A stretch of DNA of 64,000 nucleotides from Flavobacterium sp. M31R6 (GCF_013284035.1 NZ_CP054141.1:2852001-2916000), one strand, 5' to 3'. Positions 18,201 to 27,223 are shown, numbered from the stretch's first letter. Notes: generated from the letters alone by a model not told the origin. Made by a program: numbers and translations.

Positions 18201-18620
18201 ATGGCAAAAAATAAGACAATTGAAACCGAAAATAGTGTCGCCGATTTTTTAGCATCCATAAATGATGTGAAAAGGTGTTAAGACTGTAAGTCAATAATCG
18301 ACTTACTAAACAAATTATCCGGTTATGAATCCAAAATGTGGGGGACAGCGATTGTTGGTTTTGGTATTTATAATTACAAATACGAAAGTGGGCATGGTGG
18401 AAATGCACCACTTGTCGGGCTTGCTTCACGGAAAAATGCCATAACGGTGTATCTTGCTTCCACTTTTGAAGAAAAAGAAACATTACTTTCCAAATTAGGA
18501 AAACATAAAACTAGTAAAGCGTGTTTATACATTCAAAAATTAGAAGATATTGATATCCCTATATTGGAACAATTGGTACAAAAATCGATTGCCCGTATTA
18601 AGGAGTTGTATCCAAATTGA
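18201..18620 (+). pseudogene. DUF1801 gene interrupted by an in-frame stop
   Basis: From the ATG at 18201 the frame reads MAKNKTIETENSVADFLASI, NDVKRC, then a TAA at 18279-18281, then DCKSIIDLLNKLSGYESKMWG and onward to 18620 without another stop. The part after the stop has the family motifs MWGTAIVGFGIYNYKYESG and the C-terminal IARIKELYP. Both halves are in one frame and together give a normal 139-residue DUF1801 protein, so a single base change (AAA to TAA would be enough) broke it. An internal ATG at 18336 could still make a 94-residue fragment. A sequencing error cannot be excluded. Confidence 0.8.
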
Positions 18621-18683
18621 TCTTAATAACCAAATAACTTCTATTTTTATCTTTCAAATAAAAACCAAATCTTCTCGCAAAAC

Positions 18684-19502
18684 ATGAAACTACAGTTTTC
18701 AAAAAATGATTTCCCAGCAAATCCCAAGATAAAAGAAAATTTTGTTTTGGAATTCAACGATGAGTTTGAAAAAGATACAATCAATACCGAAAATTGGTTT
18801 CCGTTCTATTTACCACAATGGAGTTCGAAGAAAATGTCCCAGCCACAATATGAAATTAATAATGGTAATTTGGTTTTACAAATTACAGAAGAACAAAAGC
18901 CTTGGTGTCCCGAATTTAACGGAGATGTAAAATGTTCTTCAATTCAAACAGGCGTTTTTTCCGGAGAAGTTGGCAGTGCCATTGGACAGCACAAATTTAA
19001 TCCAAATTGTGTGGTAAGAGAAAAGCAAAACGCAGCCAAAACCTATTTGCCTCAATATGGATTTTTTGAAATTAGAGCCAAATCATTAGATACCCAATCA
19101 AATGTTGTGGCTTTGTGGATGATAGGATTTGAAGACAGACCCGAAAAATCAGCGGAGATTTGCATTTTTGAAGTTAAAGGTTTTAATGTTCAGAAAAACA
19201 AAGCTAAAATTGGCTATGGAATTCATAAATTCAATGACCCAAAATTAAAAGAAGCCTTTTATGAAGATGATTTTGACATTGATGTCACCCAATTTCATAT
19301 TTATTCGGCTGAATGGACTCCTGAAAAAGTGATTTTCTATATTGACAACCAAAAAATTAGAGAGATTAAACAATCTCCAAATTATCCAATGCAATTTATG
19401 TTAGGCATCTATGAAATTCCCACAGAAATTGAGGACAAAAAAGACAAAATCTATCCTAAAAACTTTGTAATCGATTATGTCAGGGGTTACAAACATAAAT
19501 AA
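18684..19502 (+). CDS. GH16-like beta-jelly-roll protein with altered catalytic motif
   Basis: A 272-residue protein with the fold pattern of glycoside hydrolase family 16: FNDEFEKDTINTENWFP at the start, YGFFEIRAKSLDTQSNVVALWMIG, the catalytic strand, and HIYSAEWTPEKVIFYIDNQKIREI. The usual ExDxxE motif reads E158-I-C160-I-F-E163: nucleophile and acid/base Glu remain, the central Asp is Cys. No signal peptide is visible, unusual for a polysaccharide hydrolase. It may act on another glycoside or be a binding protein. Confidence 0.75.
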   Translation: MKLQFSKNDFPANPKIKENFVLEFNDEFEKDTINTENWFPFYLPQWSSKKMSQPQYEINNGNLVLQITEEQKPWCPEFNGDVKCSSIQTGVFSGEVGSAIGQHKFNPNCVVREKQNAAKTYLPQYGFFEIRAKSLDTQSNVVALWMIGFEDRPEKSAEICIFEVKGFNVQKNKAKIGYGIHKFNDPKLKEAFYEDDFDIDVTQFHIYSAEWTPEKVIFYIDNQKIREIKQSPNYPMQFMLGIYEIPTEIEDKKDKIYPKNFVIDYVRGYKHK

Positions 19503-19686
19503 TTTTACTCTATCTCTTTTACTTTATAATAAAACCCGTTAGTTTCCAACTGACTTTAAATATTATTACGTACATTTGAAATACTTGATTAACAAGATAT
19601 TGAGTGTTATTTATTTCAAAATTCCATAGCTTATTGTCCCAACAATAATTCATAACCTATATTTTTAATTACTTAAATAGGGAATT

Positions 19687-20538
19687 ATGAAATTATATTT
19701 AGCCATTATTCTACTGTTATCTTCAATTGCCACTTTTTCTCAAACGGAAGATCAAGATTTACTTAAGCTTTTGGATAGCGTAAAGGCAATTGACCCAATT
19801 GAAAGTTTAAATTCTCAACTTATAGAACTAGATCTACAAAAAACACAAGCAAACATAGATTTGTTTGCATTGCGTCAAGATTATAACATGCTATTAGAAT
19901 TTTATGTAAGACAAGATTTGTATAGAAAAATAGTTGACCAACTTGAATTAGGAATTAATCCAGACCAATCTGAATTAGAGCCTTTCAATTCTTCTCCAGG
20001 AAGGGTGAAAGAGTTGTATTTGGGCAATTGGTCTCTAGTGCAGATTCCACCCGCTGGCAGCACTCTTCCAATTACAATCTACATAGATTCAAGTCTTGGT
20101 GGCAATCCCTATTTTTGGTATTATCCAACAAAAGATTTTGGCTTAGCACTTAGTAAAGAGGATGCTATGCTAAAAAAGGTGTATCCCAAAGTTTTTGATA
20201 TGATAAAAAATGGAAAGATTATTTTTCAATACAAACCATTAGCTCCGCAAATTGTAATGGCTATGCATCTTCCAGGTCTTCATTTTCCCTCCGATTTATC
20301 CAATAATTCAAATAAATCGTTGAAAAGCAAACAAAAATATGCCGATGTTTTACTCGATTGGATTTCAAACGATTTAAGTCATGCGATGGAGAGTATTGAT
20401 CCAAGTAGGGATGTGTTAGGCGATTATATGAAAATTGAAAAAAAGGCATATAAGAAGGCTACAATTGATGAAAAAATTACTTTAAGAATTGAATATATTG
20501 AATTCCTCAAAAAAAAATATAGAATGACATGGAACTAA
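19687..20538 (+). CDS. Exported protein of unknown function
   Basis: A 283-residue product with a signal peptide (MKLYLAIILLLSSIATFSQ), a coiled-coil-prone N-terminal part (LNSQLIELDLQKTQANIDLFALRQD), a middle with NWSLVQIPPAGSTLPITIYIDS and a charged C-terminus. No known family recognised. It overlaps the next gene by 10 bp, so the two are translationally coupled and probably work together. Confidence 0.7.
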   Translation: MKLYLAIILLLSSIATFSQTEDQDLLKLLDSVKAIDPIESLNSQLIELDLQKTQANIDLFALRQDYNMLLEFYVRQDLYRKIVDQLELGINPDQSELEPFNSSPGRVKELYLGNWSLVQIPPAGSTLPITIYIDSSLGGNPYFWYYPTKDFGLALSKEDAMLKKVYPKVFDMIKNGKIIFQYKPLAPQIVMAMHLPGLHFPSDLSNNSNKSLKSKQKYADVLLDWISNDLSHAMESIDPSRDVLGDYMKIEKKAYKKATIDEKITLRIEYIEFLKKKYRMTWN

Positions 20539-21113
20539 AACTATTAAATACTTGGATACTAATTATATTACTGTGTATAAGTTCTGTTATTATGCATGCA
20601 CAAAAACCTCTTAAAACCGAGGATGATGCGGTGACTGAGTTTTTGGTAACACATGATTCTCTTGAAAAGAAGAAGGTAAACATACAGAGACCACCTCAGT
20701 TGGAACTTAATGTAGTTGGTTCGTCGGGAAACTCTGTTCATGACTCCATCCAATTTGATCGACAGTTAAAACAATACGATTTTGCAGTTATGCACCAACA
20801 GCGTAGTTTTGCTTGGCAGTTTTACAGCAGTATAATTATTTTTATTATGGTCGTTTTTATTGTAGTGATGGGCATTATACTGTCGTATAAACAATTTAAG
20901 CTCACGGAGGTTCAGGTAAAAGCAAATATTTTAAAACCTAAATCGGAAACCACCGAGGTATCATCTGAAGACACAAATATCGAAATTTCACAAACCGGCC
21001 TGAAAATAAATACTGGAGTTATTGGGCTTGCCATATTATTCCTCTCGCTTGCTTTTTTCTTTTTGTATCTCAAGTATGTATATCAAATTGATATTATTGA
21101 TGTTGGTAATTAG
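20529..21113 (+). CDS. Membrane protein of unknown function
   Basis: A 194-residue product with an N-terminal signal-like segment (WILIILLCISSVIMHAQ) and two further hydrophobic helices (SSIIIFIMVVFIVVMGIILS and VIGLAILFLSLAFFFLYLKY) separated by a short soluble loop. Family not recognised. It begins inside the end of the upstream exported protein gene. Confidence 0.7.
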   Translation: MELKLLNTWILIILLCISSVIMHAQKPLKTEDDAVTEFLVTHDSLEKKKVNIQRPPQLELNVVGSSGNSVHDSIQFDRQLKQYDFAVMHQQRSFAWQFYSSIIIFIMVVFIVVMGIILSYKQFKLTEVQVKANILKPKSETTEVSSEDTNIEISQTGLKINTGVIGLAILFLSLAFFFLYLKYVYQIDIIDVGN

Positions 21114-21175
21114 ATTTTTTTTGAAGAGTGCATTGTTAGTCTCTTTAAAAACGAAGTATCCGCTTTTGCAGAATC

Positions 21176-21290
21176 TCGCGTGAGGGGTAGGAGTAAGCTA
21201 CCGAAGTAGCACGGATGACCCGACCACAATAGAGAAAGAGGCGAATGGACACAAGCTATATTGGCCTCTTTCTCTATTGTGGTCACGCCC
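21176..21290 (+). repeat. Dispersed hairpin element, family 1, copy B
   Basis: Conserved head TCGCGTGAGGGGTAGG, AGCTACCGAAGTAGCACGGA, TGACCCGACC, then a perfect 21-bp hairpin (21222-21242 with 21264-21284), then ACGCCC. Of the four copies this has the longest perfect stem. It fills the gap 21114-21430 together with AT-rich direct repeats at 21300-21380. Confidence 0.85.
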
Positions 21291-21299
21291 AGAGGATTT

Positions 21300-21380
21300 T
21301 TAGATTGCAGAATCCTGAATTCAGTTTTTTCTATCTAGAAACTGCTATCTAAATTCTATTATCTGAATTCTGTCAAGACT
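21300..21380. repeat. Degenerate TTTAGATTGCAGAAT / CTGAATTC repeats
   Basis: TTTAGATTGCAGAATCCTGA and later AAATTCTATTATCTGAATTC form an imperfect inverted pair ahead of uvrD, similar to the stretch before recG at 5139. Confidence 0.45.
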
Positions 21381-21412
21381 CGTTTATTCATTCTTAAATT
21401 CTTATTTTTGCA

Positions 21413-21420
21413 TTAAACTG
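21413..21420 (+). promoter_or_regulatory. Possible -7 box of uvrD/pcrA
   Basis: TATTTTTG fits TAnnTTTG and lies only 10 bases before the ATG at 21431, implying a very short leader. No clear -33 element. Confidence 0.35.
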
Positions 21421-21430
21421 AATTTTTTCT

Positions 21431-23767
21431 ATGCAAAAATATATAGAACAACTTAACGAGGCACAACGTGAACCTGTATTACAAAAGGATGGTCCTATGA
21501 TTATTATTGCGGGTGCAGGCTCCGGAAAGACTCGTGTACTTACCATCAGGATTGCTTATTTGATGCATCTTGGTGTTGATCCATTCAATATTTTATCCCT
21601 TACTTTTACTAATAAGGCAGCGAGGGAGATGAAGAAACGTATCTCGGATATTGTTGGTGCCAGTGAAGCCAAAAATCTATGGATGGGAACTTTTCACTCC
21701 GTTTTTGCCCGAATTTTACGTTCGGAAGCGGAACATTTGGGTTATCCGTCGAATTTTACGATTTATGATTCGCAGGATTCTTTACGTGCAATATCAGGAA
21801 TTATCAAGGAAATGCAGTTGGATCGTGATGTGTACAAACCGAAACAGGTTTTGAGTCGAATTTCTAATTTTAAAAACAGCCTGATTACCGTAAAAGCTTA
21901 TTTTAATGATCCCGATTTGCAAGAAGCCGATGCGATGAGCAAAAAGCCTAGAATGGGGGAGATTTATCAGAATTATGTAGATCGATGCTTTAAGTCGGGT
22001 GCGATGGATTTTGATGACTTACTATTGAAAACCAATGAATTACTAACTCGTTTTCCAGAAGTTTTGGCAAAATACCAGAACCGTTTTCGCTACTTATTGG
22101 TGGATGAGTACCAAGATACCAACCATTCACAATATTTGATTGTTCGCGCTTTGTCTGATAAATTTCAGAATATTTGTGTGGTAGGTGATGATGCACAGAG
22201 TATTTACGCTTTCCGTGGTGCGAACATTAATAACATTTTGAACTTCCAGAAAGATTATGAAGGTGTAAAAACCTTTAGACTGGAACAAAATTATCGTTCG
22301 ACCAAGAATATTGTGGAAGCGGCTAATACCATTATTGACAAAAACAAAGTAAAACTGGACAAAGTAGTCTGGACAGCCAATGAATTTGGTCCTAAAATAA
22401 AAGTACACCGCAGTATTACCGATAATGAAGAAGGGCGTTTTGTGGCTGCTACCATTTGGGAACAAAAAATGAACCATCAGTTGCACAATGGTGCTTTTGC
22501 AATTTTGTACCGCACCAATGCACAATCCAAAGCCATGGAAGATGCTTTGCGAAAAAGAGATATTCCGTATCGTATTTACGGAGGTTTGTCTTTTTATCAA
22601 CGAAAAGAGGTTAAAGATGCTCTGTGTTATTTGAGATTAGTTATCAACCCAAAAGATGAAGAAGCTTTGATACGTGTTATCAATTATCCAGCACGTGGAA
22701 TTGGAAATACAACAATCGAGAAGCTTACAATTGCTGCCAATCATTACAAACGCTCCATTTTTGAAGTGATGCAAAATATTGAGCGAATTGACTTGAAGCT
22801 GAATTCAGGAACGAAGCAGAAACTATTGGATTTCGTTACGATGATTCAGAGTTTTCAGGTGATTAATGAGAATCAAGATGCATTTTATGTTGTAGAACAT
22901 GTAGCCAAGAAAACAGGGTTGATTCAAGAATTAAAAAAAGACGCTACTCCTGAAGGAATGGCTCGAATTGAAAATATTGAACAATTGCTGAATGGAGTTA
23001 AGGATTTTATAGAAGGGCAAAAAGAGGTTGATGGAGCTCGTGGTGCATTATCTGAGTTTATGGAAGATGTGGCACTTGCAACTGATTTGGATAAAGATAC
23101 CAGCGATGAAGACCGCGTGGCATTGATGACCATTCACCTAGCCAAAGGACTTGAGTTTCCTCATGTATTTGTGGTAGGAATGGAAGAAGATCTGTTCCCA
23201 AGTGCCATGAGTATGAGTACACGAAGCGAATTGGAAGAAGAACGTCGATTATTTTACGTAGCTTTAACTCGTGCGGAGCATCAGGCGTATTTGACGTATG
23301 CCCAATCACGTTACCGTTGGGGAAAATTGACCGACAGTGAACCTTCTCGTTTTATTGAAGAAATTGATGGCCAATATTTGGAATATCTTACACCAGCCGA
23401 AAGCAATTACCGTTTCAAACCTATGATTGACGGTGATATTTTTGGAGATGTGGATAAATCCAAATTACGTCTGGCCAAACCGATAGGAAGTACGCCACCA
23501 AAACACGTTGCTGATAACGAGCCAAAATCGGATATTAGTATTCGAAAACTGAAACCGGTATCGGGAAGTAATCCTTCAGCTGGAAGCGCTAATTTATTTG
23601 ATAATACACTAGTTGCTGGAAATGTGGTTATGCACGAACGTTTTGGAAAAGGACAAGTGATCAACCTCGAAGGTGTTGGTGCTGATAAAAAAGCAGAAAT
23701 CAAGTTTGAAGTAGGCGGTTTAAAAAAATTATTGTTGCGTTTTGCAAAATTAGATATAATAGGATAA
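21431..23767 (+). CDS. UvrD/PcrA-type superfamily 1 DNA helicase
   Basis: A 778-residue 3'-5' helicase for repair and replication. Walker A is GAGSGKT at residues 28-34; other motifs are LSLTFTNKAAREMKKRI (Ia), LLVDEYQDTNHSQY (II), VGDDAQSIYAFRGANI (III), LEQNYRS (IV), MTIHLAKGLEFPHVFVVG (V) and ERRLFYVALTRAE (VI). The C-terminal Tudor-like part (VMHERFGKGQVINLEGVG) is present as in PcrA. PcrA and UvrD cannot be separated by sequence reading alone. Confidence 0.95.
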   Translation: MQKYIEQLNEAQREPVLQKDGPMIIIAGAGSGKTRVLTIRIAYLMHLGVDPFNILSLTFTNKAAREMKKRISDIVGASEAKNLWMGTFHSVFARILRSEAEHLGYPSNFTIYDSQDSLRAISGIIKEMQLDRDVYKPKQVLSRISNFKNSLITVKAYFNDPDLQEADAMSKKPRMGEIYQNYVDRCFKSGAMDFDDLLLKTNELLTRFPEVLAKYQNRFRYLLVDEYQDTNHSQYLIVRALSDKFQNICVVGDDAQSIYAFRGANINNILNFQKDYEGVKTFRLEQNYRSTKNIVEAANTIIDKNKVKLDKVVWTANEFGPKIKVHRSITDNEEGRFVAATIWEQKMNHQLHNGAFAILYRTNAQSKAMEDALRKRDIPYRIYGGLSFYQRKEVKDALCYLRLVINPKDEEALIRVINYPARGIGNTTIEKLTIAANHYKRSIFEVMQNIERIDLKLNSGTKQKLLDFVTMIQSFQVINENQDAFYVVEHVAKKTGLIQELKKDATPEGMARIENIEQLLNGVKDFIEGQKEVDGARGALSEFMEDVALATDLDKDTSDEDRVALMTIHLAKGLEFPHVFVVGMEEDLFPSAMSMSTRSELEEERRLFYVALTRAEHQAYLTYAQSRYRWGKLTDSEPSRFIEEIDGQYLEYLTPAESNYRFKPMIDGDIFGDVDKSKLRLAKPIGSTPPKHVADNEPKSDISIRKLKPVSGSNPSAGSANLFDNTLVAGNVVMHERFGKGQVINLEGVGADKKAEIKFEVGGLKKLLLRFAKLDIIG

Positions 23768-23774
23768 AAAATGT

Positions 23775-23845
23775 TTCAGGTTTAAGGTTTCAAGTTTTGT
23801 TACAGAACAACTTTAAACTTTTAAACTTTAAACTTTAAACAAAAT
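23775..23845. repeat. Period-7 AAACTTT repeats, inverted pair
   Basis: The right arm is a run of ACTTTAAACTTTTAAACTTT type words ending seven bases before the next start codon; the left arm has GTTTCAGGTTTAAGGTTTCA. Similar arrays lie at 27238, 41161, 54222 and 56465. Confidence 0.65.
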
Positions 23846-23848
23846 GAC

Positions 23849-24469
23849 ATGGCTCAAATTATAAAAATATACGAAGACAAACCCAACGAAGCAGCAATTG
23901 CCAAAGTCGTTAAAGTCTTAAAAGACGGTGGTTTAGTTATTTATCCAACTGACACCGTTTATGGATTGGGTTGTGATATCACCAATTCACGAGCTCTTGA
24001 AAAAATTGCTAAAATAAAAGGAGTCAAGTTGGAAAAAGCCAATTTTTCTTTTATTTGCCACGATTTGAGTAATTTATCAGATTATGTAAAGCAAATAAAT
24101 ACTTCGACCTTTAAATTGCTTAAAAGAGCCTTACCAGGACCTTATACTTTTATTCTTCCAGGAAATAATAATTTACCTAAAGAATTTAAAAAGAAAACGA
24201 CCGTTGGTATTCGTGTACCCGATAATTCCATTGCATTAGAAATTGTGCGCCAACTGGGAAATCCAATTGTTTCAACATCCATTCGTGATGAAGATGAAGT
24301 AATCGAATATACAACCGATCCTGAACTTATTTTCGAAAAATGGCAAAATTTGGTAGACCTAGTTATCGATGGCGGTTATGGAGATAATATTGGCTCTACA
24401 ATTATCGATTTATCTGGAGATGAACCAATTGTAATCAGAGAAGGTAAGGGAAGTCTTGATATTCTTTAA
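23849..24469 (+). CDS. Sua5/YciO/YrdC family protein (threonylcarbamoyl-AMP synthase-like)
   Basis: A 206-residue YrdC-domain protein. Family text: GGLVIYPTDTVYGLGCDITN, ANFSFICHDLSNLSDYV, LKRALPGPYTFILPGNNNLPKEFKKKTTVGIRVPD and NPIVSTSIRD. Sua5/YrdC makes threonylcarbamoyl-AMP for tRNA t6A37. The sequence type resembles YciO, whose role is less certain, so I do not assign tsaC. It follows uvrD by 81 bp across a period-7 repeat. Confidence 0.85.
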   Translation: MAQIIKIYEDKPNEAAIAKVVKVLKDGGLVIYPTDTVYGLGCDITNSRALEKIAKIKGVKLEKANFSFICHDLSNLSDYVKQINTSTFKLLKRALPGPYTFILPGNNNLPKEFKKKTTVGIRVPDNSIALEIVRQLGNPIVSTSIRDEDEVIEYTTDPELIFEKWQNLVDLVIDGGYGDNIGSTIIDLSGDEPIVIREGKGSLDIL

Positions 24470-24624
24470 AAAAATATTAAATTTTTTATAAATTAATTGG
24501 ATAATTTAGAATAAAAGCCTTAATTAGTGAAATATTTAAGAAATTAATTCATGTAGAGGCATTTATAGCATGTAATTCTTAATTTATATTTAATTGGTTG
24601 TTAAAGAAAAAATTAGGGATGCAT

Positions 24625-24650
24625 AAAAGCAGGACTTTAGTTCTGCTTTT
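24625..24650 (+). terminator. Rho-independent terminator
   Basis: An 11-bp stem AAAAGCAGGAC with one G-U pair, loop TTTA, then a T-run. It is 155 bp after the Sua5/YciO stop. The rest of the 308-bp gap is AT-rich without other features. Confidence 0.8.
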
Positions 24651-24732
24651 TTTGTGTTCAATTTTTAGCTCAAAAATTAGATTCATTCCAATTTTAAAAA
24701 ACTGATTTCAAAAAAAATAAAAGTAAAAAAAA

Positions 24733-24756
24733 ACGCCTCGAAATTATTCGAGGCGT
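24733..24756 (-). terminator. Terminator of the OmpA-like gene
   Basis: Perfect 10-bp stem ACGCCTCGAA with loop ATTA; on the minus strand it is followed by a run of nine T. Confidence 0.9.
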
Positions 24757-24777
24757 ATCTCTAATATTTAAAATGAT

Positions 24778-25629
24778 TTATTTTTGAACCGGTGCTGCTG
24801 CAGTTGGTTTTTTCATTTCTTTTTCAACCATATCATAGAACTGATCTATTTTTGGCATTACATAGATACGAGTTCTTCTGTTTTTAGATTTATTTTCTGC
24901 AGAATCATTAGGTACCAAAGGAACGTAAGAACTTCTACCTGCCGCGATTAATTGCGCTGGATTAACTCCTAAATCATTAGATAAAATACGGATAATAGCC
25001 GTAGAACGTTTTACACTTAAATCCCAGTTGTCAATTAAACAAGAATTACCTTTTAGAACATCAGTATCGGTATGACCTTCAACCATACATTCAAAGTCTG
25101 GTTTGTCGTTAACCACTTTCGCAACTTTACTCAAAACTCCTTTAGCTTTATCACTTACTTCATAACTACCGCTTTTGAATAACATTTTATCAGATATAGA
25201 GATAAATACCACGCCTTTATCAACATTGATTTCGATGTCTTGATCATTCATCCCAACAACAGATTTCAAACTAGTAACAACTGCAAGAGTAACACTATCT
25301 TTTTTGGTCAAAGCATCTTGCATTCTCGTAATTTTCAAGTCTTTTTCTTTGATAGATTCCAAAGCTTTTTCGATATTTTCGGCACCTTTAGTAGACAAAA
25401 TTGTCATATCTTTTGAAGTGCTTATTAAATGTTGATTAGTTTCTCTCAACCCATCTACAGTTGCTTTAAGACCCGCTTTTTCTTCTAAGCAAGAATTTAG
25501 TTTTACTGTACAAGTATTTAATAAATCTTGAGTTTCTTTATTCTTAGCTTCCAAAGCTGCATATTCTTTTTTAGACACACAAGATGTCAAAAGAGCTAAG
25601 GCCGATAGAGTAATCATTAATTTTTTCAT
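24778..25629 (-). CDS. OmpA-family lipoprotein
   Basis: A 283-residue outer-membrane lipoprotein (lipobox LTSC) with a long coiled-coil stretch after the Cys (EYAALEAKNKETQDLL and on) and a C-terminal OmpA-like peptidoglycan-binding domain (FECMVEGHTDTD, WDLSVKRSTAIIRIL, AAGRSSYVPLVPNDSAENKSKNRRTRIYV). It probably ties the outer membrane to peptidoglycan. The ATG at 25629 is used; the longer frame from 25638 begins with TTG and adds three residues. It has its own -7 box and terminator. Confidence 0.92.
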   Translation of the reverse strand: MKKLMITLSALALLTSCVSKKEYAALEAKNKETQDLLNTCTVKLNSCLEEKAGLKATVDGLRETNQHLISTSKDMTILSTKGAENIEKALESIKEKDLKITRMQDALTKKDSVTLAVVTSLKSVVGMNDQDIEINVDKGVVFISISDKMLFKSGSYEVSDKAKGVLSKVAKVVNDKPDFECMVEGHTDTDVLKGNSCLIDNWDLSVKRSTAIIRILSNDLGVNPAQLIAAGRSSYVPLVPNDSAENKSKNRRTRIYVMPKIDQFYDMVEKEMKKPTAAAPVQK

Positions 25630-25659
25630 AGAATGCAAATTTTAATTAAACGTGAATTA

Positions 25660-25667
25660 CAAAGTTA
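25660..25667 (-). promoter_or_regulatory. -7 promoter box of the OmpA-like gene
   Basis: TAACTTTG on the minus strand, 30 bases before the ATG at 25629. No clear -33 TTG seen in the AT-rich sequence upstream. Confidence 0.45.
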
Positions 25668-25701
25668 GTTTTTAAATGTTAATTTTAAATGTAAATTATT
25701 G

Positions 25702-26697
25702 TTAAATAATGTCCGCAAAAACTGTGCCATTTTTAACATAATAACCATAAACGATGCTTTTTGTTTTAAAGTATATTTCAACCTGTTTTTTTTCTCTTTT
25801 TTTATAATTCTTTAAAAATAACCCATAAAAAGAAAAATGTGCGCGTATAATAGCCCAACAATGAGAGAATTGACCTTCTATGATGAATTTCATTCCAGCG
25901 ATTCCATCCAGAAGCATTCGAATTATAAGAACCTGAAAAAGAGTATTTTGTGGTAAATTCTTGGTTAACATTAATAGTGAATTTCTAAAATTTAGATATG
26001 TTTTTTTGGGGTTCGCTTGTTGCAAAGTAGCTCCACCAACATGATAAACTATTGATTCTGAGCAATACTTTATTTTAAACCCTCTATTGATGGTTCTCCA
26101 ACATAAATCAATTTCTTCTTGATGGGCAAAAAAATCTTCATCAAAACCTTTCTGTTCCTTATAAACAGAAGATCGAATAAAAAAACAGGCACCGGAAGCC
26201 CAAAATATTTCCGTGCTATCATTATACTGTCCGTTGTCTTTTTCCAAAGTATCAAAAATGCGTCCACGACAAAAAGGGTAACCAAACTGATCAATAAATC
26301 CACCGCCAGCTCCAGCATACTCAAAATAGTCTTTCTTTTTAAAATCTAATATTTTAGGTTGAATGATTGCCGTTTCGGGTTCCGTTTTAAAAGTTACCAA
26401 AATAGGTTTCAACCAATTTTCGGTAACTTCAATATCAGAATTTACTAGAGCATAAATTTCGGCATCTATATGTTGCAAGGCATCGTTATATCCACCTGCA
26501 AATCCTTGATTCATTTTGTTTTGAACTATTTTAATTGTGGGATAATTTTTCTTTACAAATGCTATGGATTCATCTGTTGAGGCATTATCGGCAACATACA
26601 CAGTTGCTTCGGGAGAATATTGAATTACAGAAGGCAAAAACTGTTCTAAAAGTTTTACTCCATTCCAATTCAGAATTACTACAGCTATTTTTTCCAA
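25702..26697 (-). CDS. Family 2 glycosyltransferase
   Basis: A 331-residue GT2 enzyme of the rhamnosyltransferase-like type. It starts with VVILNWNGVKLLEQFLPSV, then VYVADNASTDESIAFV (UDP/dTDP-sugar site), ALVNSDIEVTENWLKP (DxD-type), ASGACFFIRSSVYKEQKGFDEDFFAHQEEIDLCWR (acceptor/catalytic ED) and a C-terminal membrane-associated stretch. The start is a TTG at 26697: the frame has a stop 9 bp upstream and no ATG, and the N-terminal motif needs this start. Acceptor unknown; envelope glycan likely. Confidence 0.9.
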   Translation of the reverse strand: MEKIAVVILNWNGVKLLEQFLPSVIQYSPEATVYVADNASTDESIAFVKKNYPTIKIVQNKMNQGFAGGYNDALQHIDAEIYALVNSDIEVTENWLKPILVTFKTEPETAIIQPKILDFKKKDYFEYAGAGGGFIDQFGYPFCRGRIFDTLEKDNGQYNDSTEIFWASGACFFIRSSVYKEQKGFDEDFFAHQEEIDLCWRTINRGFKIKYCSESIVYHVGGATLQQANPKKTYLNFRNSLLMLTKNLPQNTLFQVLIIRMLLDGIAGMKFIIEGQFSHCWAIIRAHFSFYGLFLKNYKKREKKQVEIYFKTKSIVYGYYVKNGTVFADII

Positions 26698-26749
26698 GGA
26701 AGTTTATTTATGTTTAATGAATTCGAAATTAATACTCAAAATTTTCATT

Positions 26750-27223
26750 TTATATTTTGCTCTCTATATTCTTTTTTGTCACACCATAATCGGGAAGTTC
26801 TTTCAAAAACTCGTATTTCTCATTTTCGAAATCCATTAGACAAAAATAATGATTTAGACCGTTGGTAACCATTAAAAATTCAGCTTCCAAAGTCATGTTA
26901 TATCTCGCAATTTGATCAAAAGTTGCTTGCGCGATTTTAACTTCAGGTGCTTTGCATTCGATTAATATAAGAATAGTGCCATTTGGATTGAAAACCACAA
27001 CATCATAGCGTTTACGCAAACCATTGACCATTAAAACTTTCTCTACATTAATCAAGGATTTTGGATATTTTTTTTCCTCCAATAAAAAATGTACAACATG
27101 TTGGCGAACCCATTCTTCGGGTGTAAGAATGATGAATTTTTTCCTGATTGCATCAAAAATTGATACTTTATTTTCGCTATTTTTGAAACGAAAAGTATAG
27201 GAAGGAAAATTGAGTTTTTGCAT
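26750..27223 (-). CDS. Stand-alone HsdR N-terminal-type nuclease-fold protein
   Basis: A 157-residue protein matching the N-terminal domain of type I restriction R subunits without helicase or other Hsd genes nearby. The PD-(D/E)xK pattern is visible as RYDVVVFNPNG followed by LILIECKAP (Asp, then Glu-x-Lys), with KAQATFDQIARYN after it. Bacteroidota carry this small protein widely next to holA, so it is likely a housekeeping nuclease-fold protein rather than a broken restriction enzyme. Function unknown. Confidence 0.82.
   Translation of the reverse strand: MQKLNFPSYTFRFKNSENKVSIFDAIRKKFIILTPEEWVRQHVVHFLLEEKKYPKSLINVEKVLMVNGLRKRYDVVVFNPNGTILILIECKAPEVKIAQATFDQIARYNMTLEAEFLMVTNGLNHYFCLMDFENEKYEFLKELPDYGVTKKNIESKI

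Noticed and set aside
22127..22600. 157-codon open frame antisense to the uvrD/pcrA helicase
   Set aside because: Product is low-complexity, shows no motif, and the helicase on the other strand is certain.
26750..27223. Remnant of a type I restriction system
   Set aside because: The frame is complete, with start, stop and motif, and there is no trace of the helicase part or of HsdM/HsdS nearby.
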